A DNA stretch of 64,000 nucleotides from Gnetum montanum (lineage: Eukaryota; Streptophyta; Gnetopsida; Gnetales; Gnetaceae): NCBI GenBank assembly GCA_015680685.1, contig MNCI01027232.1:93955-157954 (forward strand), given 5' to 3'. Within the stretch, counting starts at the first letter, position 1; each line of letters begins with the position of its first letter. Made by a program: the position numbers and the translations under genes. Under the pieces are notes generated by a model. It ran no database searches. It worked only from the letters and a program-made list of their open reading frames with translations, and was not told the origin of the DNA. Positions 56,621-64,000 of this stretch are shown in pieces.

Positions 56621-58700
56621 AAGTATTTTTCACCTATTTTTTTTTTTACAATTTTTTATTATTTTCCTATTTCTTCTAAACTTTCTTATTCTTTATATGT
56701 TTTCCATTTCTTAATATTTTTCTTTTCTTTATATTTTTCTCTTTTGTTAATAATATTGCCAAGTCATGATGTAGAAGTCAAAGCTATGTGTTGGGTTTTT
56801 GTGCAATGCTATCAAGATGATTGGGTAAGTAATTATGCAAAGCAGTGAGACCACCTCATCCATCCCTCCAATTCTCTAAATGAAAGATCTTTTTCATGAA
56901 AAAAATTTGGTTCTTCTTTCATAAAACTAAAATTAATCAATGATCAATGTACCTTGAAGAAAAAGGGAACAACCAAGTAGGAATGGCAAAGGGTGTGACC
57001 TCTAAGGGACTTGTTGTGTTCCCTTCTTAACTTCCTTCATGTGGTTTATGACTTCTCTTGGAACGTATCATCATTCCTCTATTAACCAATAAAAAGAAAG
57101 CTCTATCTTTTCATGGTGAGGTTCCCATCCAAAAAAAAGAGAAAAAAAAATAAAACAAGGAAAAAGACAAAAAAAATAGTAAACAATAATGGGCATTCAA
57201 AGCACACCCCTTAGATACAATAATGGGCTACAAGCACTAGTTATGGGGCTACAAAGACATGTTACCCATGCTTGAAGGCAAACTAAGGCCCTTCCTTTCT
57301 TCTTCTCTTTTCCTCTCTTTTTGGAGTGATGATTGTTCTTTGAGGTGGTTATGGACTCATGGTGGTTGGCAGGATGGAACACATTAATGTGAGGTCATTG
57401 TTCATGGTATGAACTTGGTCTAAATTTGGACTGGTAGGTATGTTGATCATTTTAATCACACTTGTCATAAGAACCTATTGTGAACATGGTCAAGTACCTT
57501 ACATCCTAATCTCTACAATCCCTTTTCATTCCATTATTGCATATGATTATGAGCCTTTTGGTTTTGTGTAGTATAGTGAAACATCTCAGCCATGGCAATT
57601 GTGTGTTGTTTGGAACAAAGGCATGATCTACATTTAACTTCTAGGGTGCCCATGGACATCTATAGAAGTGGTTATGCAAGGGCATTATGGCAAGAGCCTA
57701 CTTTGAGGAGGACCCACTTGCATAAATTTTGTTGATCATGGCTTTGAACTAACCTTTACATCTTCCAAAACATCAATGAGAGTTGCTCTGAATTTATGCA
57801 TAATTTTGGGACTACTTCTCATCCGTTTCATTAATTTTTCCTACTTTTCTATGTCCATATCCATTAATATTTCTTGGTCATCTTTTGAATCAGACCTTTG
57901 GTTTCAATTGTTTGAAAACCTATGTGCTTCTAGAGTTACACTTATTAGTCATGTGGGCTAGGGATGCCTGCTTCAAAATTTTTGAAATTTTTCCAACATC
58001 CTATTTTCAAACATCATGATAACTAATAGTAATTGATCAAAATAATGTTAACAACTTGATGATTTTAGTTACCTCATAACCTTGGGCATAATATACTATA
58101 ATCACCTTGTGCTTAAACAAAAACTAAGGGATCCAAAATGGGTTAATTATTAAGGAAAATTTACTAAAACTAATATTAATCCTTTGGTGACTACAAGTGA
58201 TGCTAAAAGAATTGCCTAAGAGAGAAGATTTTTTGCCAAGCATGAAAACAAAGCCAAGAGAGGGACAAGAGAGGATATGCACATGGACAAAATGTAGCAC
58301 ATACAAGATAGCAACTCATGCATCACATGTTTTCTTAATCCATGGGATGATGAGAAGAAATTTCAGTCCATCCTTCAAGAATGTTCTACATATCTATAGA
58401 AGCATCAACATAATAATCAATGTTGGAACTCTACCTTCGCTAGCGATAACACAAAGAATCATCTTCAGTAGATTCTTGAAGACCTCTACAAATTTTGTAT
58501 TCTTCAATGTCTATCTAGTCTTTTTATCACTCTATCATTTTGTGTGCATCCACTCAAATAAAATTTTATAATGCGACACTCAGAGTTAATCAGTAGTTTG
58601 CATATTAGTCAATAATCTCATACATTCCCAATATTTTATAAGGAACTTATTCCTCATTTTGTTTAACTTGAGAATGAGTCTTCATTCAGTCATGGGGGTA
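56621..58700 (+). other. Element C post-pol spacer
   Basis: T/C-rich tract 56630-56760; the TATTAACCAATAAAAAG.. block (57075-57120) and the purine run 57128-57180 match the B and D spacers. From about 57400 to 58560 it does not match the extra ORF of B/D; a short open frame at 58197-58571 is not recognised. The final segment (58560-58700) is the conserved pre-LTR sequence ending CATGGGGGTA, the likely PPT. Confidence 0.65.
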
Positions 58701-59549
58701 TGATGAGTCATGATTTTCCTAGCTCCAATATTGGATATCTGATATCAGGGCCATGATATCAAATACCTAATATCAGGCCCCTAGATGCATTATCGAATAT
58801 TCGATATTGGGGGGTATGGGATTGGGTGTCCAGTTTAGGCTACATTAGTTTTTCATATGTCAATAGAGTAGCCAAACTCTTGTAGTTTTATTTTGTAATC
58901 TTATAGAACAATCAGTGAGTGCCCACAGAGTGGATCTAAGTCAGTTGTATGAAGTCTTATTTGAGTGGGAATGTACCTGGACACATTCCATGAATGATAA
59001 TAAGATCAAGATTGATTCTTATTCATTGTAGCACTTTGACTTAGATTAAATTTACTTTTAATGCAATTTATATTCCATGTACTTAGTTAATATTTACATT
59101 TTCATGCATGTTAATGAATTGGTAGAATGATAATGACCAATTTTGACCTTAAACATGTATTTTCTTAGTTCACGCAACAACATAGCACTTGGTAATCCTA
59201 GTAGTGGATATGTGGGTTCTAAACATGTACGAAATGCTGGGAATGGACACTCATCACCCATAGGCTAGTCTATACTTTACTTTCCATTGTTAATTAGCTT
59301 AATCAATTAATATCTTTATTATCATTAGGAGTTTCATAAGGCCACATAACATCAATTATCATATGCCTCACTTTGGACTAAACCATACATGACAAAGCTA
59401 CAACTAGTCCAAGTGGGAAGATAGTGAACTACAATTAGAGCATAATGATCTAGATGCCACAACCAATTCCATCCATAGAATTTGATCAGATCATGCATGA
59501 ACACTTGTGATTCATATGGTTGGGCATAGGGGTACCTTGCTACTCATTA
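58701..59549 (+). mobile_element. 3' LTR of element C
   Basis: TGATGAGTCATG..ACTCATTA, 849 bp, co-linear with 23173-24025. The GATATC inverted words are expanded at 58725-58810. Confidence 0.9.
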
Positions 59550-59847
59550 AAGGGATTGGTAATCAAAGGAGGTGTAACCCAAGTCATGGAATAATGCTGA
59601 TCAACTATAAGATGACATAATGATGAAAGTAGGGTTGGCCTCATCAAAGATCTAAGTAGATGAGATTGAACCTTACAAGAAATTTAAAGTAGAACGTAAT
59701 ATGTAACTAGAGCCAATGTTAATAGTCTAATTTAGGCTAGCTTCACTATAGATGTTACAACTTTTTTTTGAATTGTTGGTATTTCAGTAGTTTGGTTGAT
59801 GTTGTTGTCTATTGAGAAATGAATTTGTTAATAGGCTAATTCGAAGC

Positions 59848-60420
59848 TTATTTGATGGAAAAAAAAGACATGATGCTTGCACTTTGAGGAACATTAAACC
59901 TAAAGCATTTAATGAAGGTAGTCTGTAGTTGCTTTAAAGAGGTAATAGAATCATGAATTAAGGATCTATACCATATAAGAGCACTTATAGAGAGAGAGTT
60001 TAAAAAACATCTTAGCACGATATGAGGATAAGTGCAAAGGAGCATGCATTTATTCCTAAATGTGATCACATGATTCATAGGATCTCTTATACTTTATTAA
60101 AATTTGCATTGAATTTTCCTTAGGCAAGACTAGTAGGAAAATGGTAGAGCTTATATGATCAATTAGGACCTTATATAAGGAAATAGAAGAATTTTCTTGC
60201 ATGTTCAATGCCTTGGATGCTTTGTGTTCAATGCTGTGGAGACAAAGCATCATATCATTAAGCAGTTCCAATAGTTGCAAATTTATTCCAAGAGAGTACA
60301 TAGTAGGTTGAGCTATAGTCACAAGTAATGATGTCAAAGGAAGATGCATGTATGGAATAGGCCAAAAGATTGTAGAAGAAATAATACATAATGAGACTAA
60401 GTTAGATGGGTACATAAGAA
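59848..60420 (-). pseudogene. gag: Element H gag domain fragment (Ty3/gypsy)
   Basis: Minus-strand text HVITFRNKCMLLCTYPHIVLRCFLNSL followed by ALIWYRSLIHDSITSLKQLQTTFIKCF (59848-60060) fits the retrotransposon gag family pattern 'HL..F..K....D....R.FP.SL...A..WY.SL...SI..W..L...F...F'. Upstream text at 60056-60415 may be its N-terminal region. It belongs to a different family from the Athila-like copies. No pol could be found to the left because element C begins at once; element C appears to have inserted into H. Confidence 0.6.
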
Positions 60421-62690
60421 AGGAAGATATATTAGCAGGTTGAAAAGTGCTAAATAGTAATGGAGTGATGGGAACAAGGAGTGAAATGGATTGAAAGCTG
60501 ATGTGGTAGGTTTTGGTTAAGGAATAGAATATGTGGATCCAAAAGGTACAATGGAGGACTAGAAGATATAATGGGGATTACTGACATTATTTGGAGCAAC
60601 CAAACGCTAAGGTGGAATAAAATTTACAAGAAGGTTAAGTGGTTTTGTGATAAGAGAATCAGATCTAGGTGGAGAACTTTGAGTAGCTATGATGCAAATG
60701 TTTTGGATATGATGTAGAGGATTACTTTTACCAAGCTCTCCTATTTATTATTCTTCATCTTCATCTATCAAATGAATGTTTGATTCAAAGGCTATGCTTC
60801 CTCTCCTTCCTTTAATAGTGATATAATGACCAAAAGGTTGATCTAAAATGGTTCTTATTCTATCCTTTTCAATATACAAATGTATATTTTCTTGCATATT
60901 TTCCTACTCCATGATGAACTTTGCATTTCCTTAGCTTCCTCTTAATCTAGTTCAATTAGATGTCTAGATTAGGAATGAAAGAAGGTAGGTCACTAGCTTG
61001 CTCATATTTTGCCATAGCTTGAACATGTCCTATATAAGTAGCCCAGCTTTTATTTGGCATAGGCTATGTTGTAGTCCCTTAAGCTTAATCTTTCTAAAAA
61101 TCCTTGATTTTTCCTGACGTTAATAAGCTTCTAAATTTTGGAAAAATATGAATCAATAGATCATTCTATGGTTATTATCATGTTGCAAAAGTGACCATAA
61201 CCTCATAGGGTTGTCACTAGAGCTTTGGTTTTCCTTGGAAACAAGTTTGCACTTGAAATAGATTATGAGAATTCGCTATCCAAAGGAAATGTAAAAGTTA
61301 CAGAGAAATGTTGTGAAGTTAGAGAGAAATGTTATGAATCCTAGAAATGAAGTTAATTTCCTACAGGTCATCCTTCTAGTACCAAAAAGATATTGTACTA
61401 AGAATTGTTGTGATTTGAGATCTGACACAACCTAACATGAAACTAAGCTAAAAGTAATCTCATGGAAACCAAATAGTCTAAAAAATAATTTTCTCAAATC
61501 TAAAGAGAATTTTTAGATTGTTGGAAAATTCTGACAACCTAAGAAAGTGTTTTTTCGAAACACTAGCAAGTACGATGCAAATAAATAGTGATGTGCATGG
61601 AATATCTAACATAACAAGAACGAATAAGAAATGAGTACATAGTATGATATGATATGAAACAATGCATGCATGTGATTGACAAAGAAATAATAGAATAGAA
61701 TATAAGAAATAAAATCAAATTGGATCTATTAAAAGCTACACCCTTGAAACAAGAGAAAATTCTTAAATAGATTCAATATAACACCATAGATAGAAAATTG
61801 AAATGGGAAAATCAAAATTTTAGAAAAGGAACTTGGATAATATACTATAAGGATCCTACCAAATGGATCAAGGATCAAAGATATTTGATGAGGAGCTATG
61901 TTACCCCATTCTCTCTCCAATGTATGTACCTAATTGAGATCTAATAAGAACACTGCAAATTTGGGAGCTAATAAGAAAATATTGAACTAGGTTGATGTTT
62001 TGACCTAGAACTAAAGAGATATTTGTATGTCAAGAGGATTGCATGAAGGGAATACAAACATGTCTATAGGAGAAGAAAGAAAGAATTAGAGAATAGTTGA
62101 TAATCTCTAAGAGAAAAATAGTTGTTCTACAAAGTGGCTAAATATTTGAAAAGCTTTTCAAATCACCAATATGCAAGCTAGAGCCAATCAAACATAGTAG
62201 CCAAAACAAGTAGGAAGATGCCAACCCCTTTTTGTTTAGGGGTATCCACTTATGTCTAGACCAAAAATACGTCATACATTATAAAAAAATAATAGATAAA
62301 GGTCCATAGAATCTTTTAGAAGATTATCGATAGGAGAATTAACATATCATTAGTTGATGTTAAAAATGATGTCAAATGTCAAAAGCAAGATTGACATAAG
62401 ATATTGAAAAGTAGAAATGGCATTGTACATTGAAAAGGAAATTTCACCAAAATTTTGAAGTCTAGATCGATGCAAGATGATAGGAATTAAACACTGTAGA
62501 TAAGTAACCAAAAATGATGTTGTAGATGACATGAGATTTTACTTCTAGCAAAATTTAATGATGAAGACCAGAAAACACATTGTTAATGATGTTGGACATC
62601 AAATCTAGATTGCTAAAAATAGCTTTTAGCTGAGAAGCCATAGAATGTATCAAAAATTCCAAATTATCAAGAAAAAGCCAAAGTGAGTAT
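60421..62690. other. Probable 5' region of element H, unassigned
   Basis: No gene recognised. 60420-61380 may be the upstream gag and leader of H (minus). At about 61380-61400 the minus strand reads TTTTTGGTACTAGAAGG, vaguely like a tRNA-derived primer site (TGG start), so an LTR could lie to its right. No TG..CA boundary or duplicate copy can be shown. 61600-62690 is AT-rich with short chance frames. Confidence 0.35.
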
Positions 62691-62694
62691 AACA

Positions 62695-63162
62695 ATGATC
62701 AAATACATTGATACATCCTTGTCAACGTAGTCCAAAAATACCATATATACATGTGATACTTAGCCATATTTTTCACATTTTCCTTCAAAGGCAAGAGGAG
62801 TCTTATTGTTTTTAGAGCTTAGAAGCTTCCAAGAGCCATAGCTTCTTTTTGGATTCTTCAATTTCACCTATTTTTGATTTATGAGCTTCCAGAGCTAAAC
62901 TCTACATCGTAGGGGTCTCAACAAGTGATTTTCTAACAAAACTTTCTAACATCCCTGATGTAGTCAATTTAACTAAGACATTAAAATAATATTAAAAATT
63001 AGAATAATCAATACATTTAACTACAATTTAAACTTAATTTTTTTAAACTAACACTCATCAAAGATGATTGAAAGATGCATAAACTTAAGAATTAAAGCTA
63101 ATATACTAATTTATGATCATCCATGTGATTGCAAATGTCACCTAAATGAGAACTATAAGTAG
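62695..63162 (+). other. Element I post-pol spacer with AT box
   Basis: Matches the D and B leaders of the extra ORF: CATTGATACATCC..GTCAACGTAG words, then TATATA (62743-62748), then a noncoding stretch up to the ORF. Its left boundary with the preceding sequence is uncertain. Confidence 0.55.
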
Positions 63163-64000
63163 ATGGGCCATGATAGGCTAGGGAGAAGTGGCTAAGGGTA
63201 GAAAGAGGGTAGTAGCAACAATAGTAAAAATAATAAGAAAAGCAAGCAGTAGAGGCACCTCATGCCATTGGACCTTTGAGAGAAGAGCTTGAGGTTGAAT
63301 TTGTTTATTAGATTTCCACTGTAGAAATGAGGCAATCAAAGTAGGATGAGTCACCAAGGCTAAAGCCAAACCTAGAGGTTACCTTAACAAAGGCCTATCT
63401 AAAGAAGGTCCAAACTAAGAAAATCCAAACTATAGTTCTTCAAAAATTAAACTTTGGACCTTTCTTGGAGTTCATGCTAGAGGATTTCTATGCATAATTT
63501 TAGGTGTAGCCACTATGGTCCACCATTTCTACCAATGGAAAATGGTATTTAGAAGAATTATATCTCTTCTAGAATAATCACCACAGAGATGCAACACTAA
63601 AGATCAAAGATATAATCATCTTCTACTTGATGGAGGCCATAGCTGAAGCCTTTAGATTATCCAATCTTGGGGAAAAATTGGTTGAGGTTTGAACACAGGT
63701 GGACATAGAAGTAAAGAAAAAATGGAATTAGTTTTACTATGAAGTAGGTCATAAGGAGTATGATATCCTTACAAAGGCAATGTGTGTGTACTTCAAAATT
63801 CTATCCCACCTTCTCAATCCAATGGTATGGCCAATTAAGGTTATTTCTTTCTCTGCAAGGGCATGTATAGCTCTAAGAGGGAAGTTCTTTGTCAATATTT
63901 TCTAACTCATTTTCCTGAAGATCAAGAAAATATCTAAAGAAAATGAGAGGGGTAGGAATATGCTTCCCTTTCTTTGCTTCCTAAGGAAACTTTGCAAAAG
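63163..64000 (+). pseudogene. Element I extra sense ORF, 5' part (runs off the window)
   Basis: The third copy of the coiled-coil extra ORF. ATG at 63163; GHEKW/GPL..EELEVEFVY-like text around 63255-63310, the block EEYDILTKAMCVYFKILSHLLNPM (63755-63825) and the LPFLCFLRKLCK-like block ending at the window edge (63964-64000) align with B 51110-51350 and D 16255-16330. Frameshifts and stops are present. Its existence as an independent copy confirms that this ORF is a fixed component of the family. Confidence 0.68.

Larger units (their letters stand above)
23173..59549 (+). mobile_element. Element C, Athila-like retrotransposon (contains B, which contains A)
   Basis: LTRs 23173-24025 and 58701-59549 (853 and 849 bp) flanked by AAGGA (23168-23172) and AAGGG (59550-59554). 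Its own sequence is about 6.7 kb: LTR, PBS, gag (split by B at 24839/54472), short protease-linker region, pyrimidine-rich tract, spacer, LTR. RT, RNase H, integrase and the extra ORF are missing, so it is a non-autonomous derivative. Confidence 0.9.

Noticed and set aside
61380-61400. Primer binding site of element H
   Set aside because: Only a weak TGG-type match; no LTR boundary or paired LTR could be shown, so not listed as a feature.

Overview
This window is a block of nested, mostly decayed LTR retrotransposons from a large, repeat-rich seed-plant genome. I see no host gene, tRNA or rRNA. The lineages are plant-specific (Athila-like and Tat/Ogre-like Ty3/gypsy), introns are GT-AG, and old elements persist with many stops and few large deletions. 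A gymnosperm-like genome is plausible, but the species cannot be named from the sequence.

Layout, with boundaries fixed by TG..CA termini and 5-bp target-site duplications (TSDs): (1) 1-2455 is unassigned, with one promoter-like stretch. (2) 2456-7097 is minus-strand Athila-like element G (5' LTR 6169-7097), carrying a plus-strand solo LTR, J (4758-6072, TSD ATATT). (3) 7098-8698 plus 19965-~21200 is minus-strand Athila-like element F, split by plus-strand element D (8699-19964, TSD CCTAT/CTTAT). D's 3' LTR is itself split by solo LTR E (18289-19471, TSD CTTAA). (4) 21200-23172 is unassigned. (5) 23173-59549 is plus-strand Athila-like element C (TSD AAGGA/AAGGG), interrupted by plus-strand element B (24840-54471, TSD CCTAT/GCTAT). 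B is interrupted by minus-strand Tat/Ogre-like element A (32193-49194, 17,002 bp, perfect TSD TGGGT). (6) 59550-62690 holds remains of another gypsy element (H, minus). (7) 62700-64000 is the 3' part of one more Athila-like copy (I, plus), running off the window.

The Athila-like family (B, C, D, F, G, I) has LTRs of about 850-930 bp ending TGATGAGT..ACTCATCA, a tRNA-Asp-type primer binding site decayed by transitions, gag with a C-x2-C-x3-H-x4-C knuckle, pol of Athila type, and an extra sense ORF between pol and the 3' LTR (about 0.95 kb of codons, coiled-coil rich). B is the only copy with all pol domains; D lost RT and C lost nearly all pol.

The most unusual object is element A. Its gag-protease and its RT-RNaseH-archaeal-type RNaseH-integrase sections are separated by a 5.2-kb minus-strand intron (GTAAGT..TTGTAG, 38619-43836) whose removal keeps the reading frame. 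Inside that intron, on the opposite strand, lies an apparent eight-exon gene (39010-43170) with its own TATA-like box and GT-AG introns of matching phase at most junctions, encoding about 1,100 residues of unrecognised protein. Two tandem arrays sharing a 20-bp core lie at opposite ends of A's interior, with a lone copy beside the antisense gene's promoter. The U3 regions of A, E and J all carry arrays of short GCGTA/TACGC motifs upstream of the TATA box. Together these suggest a retrotransposon carrying a second, antisense transcription unit. This copy is disabled by premature stops in both transcription units.
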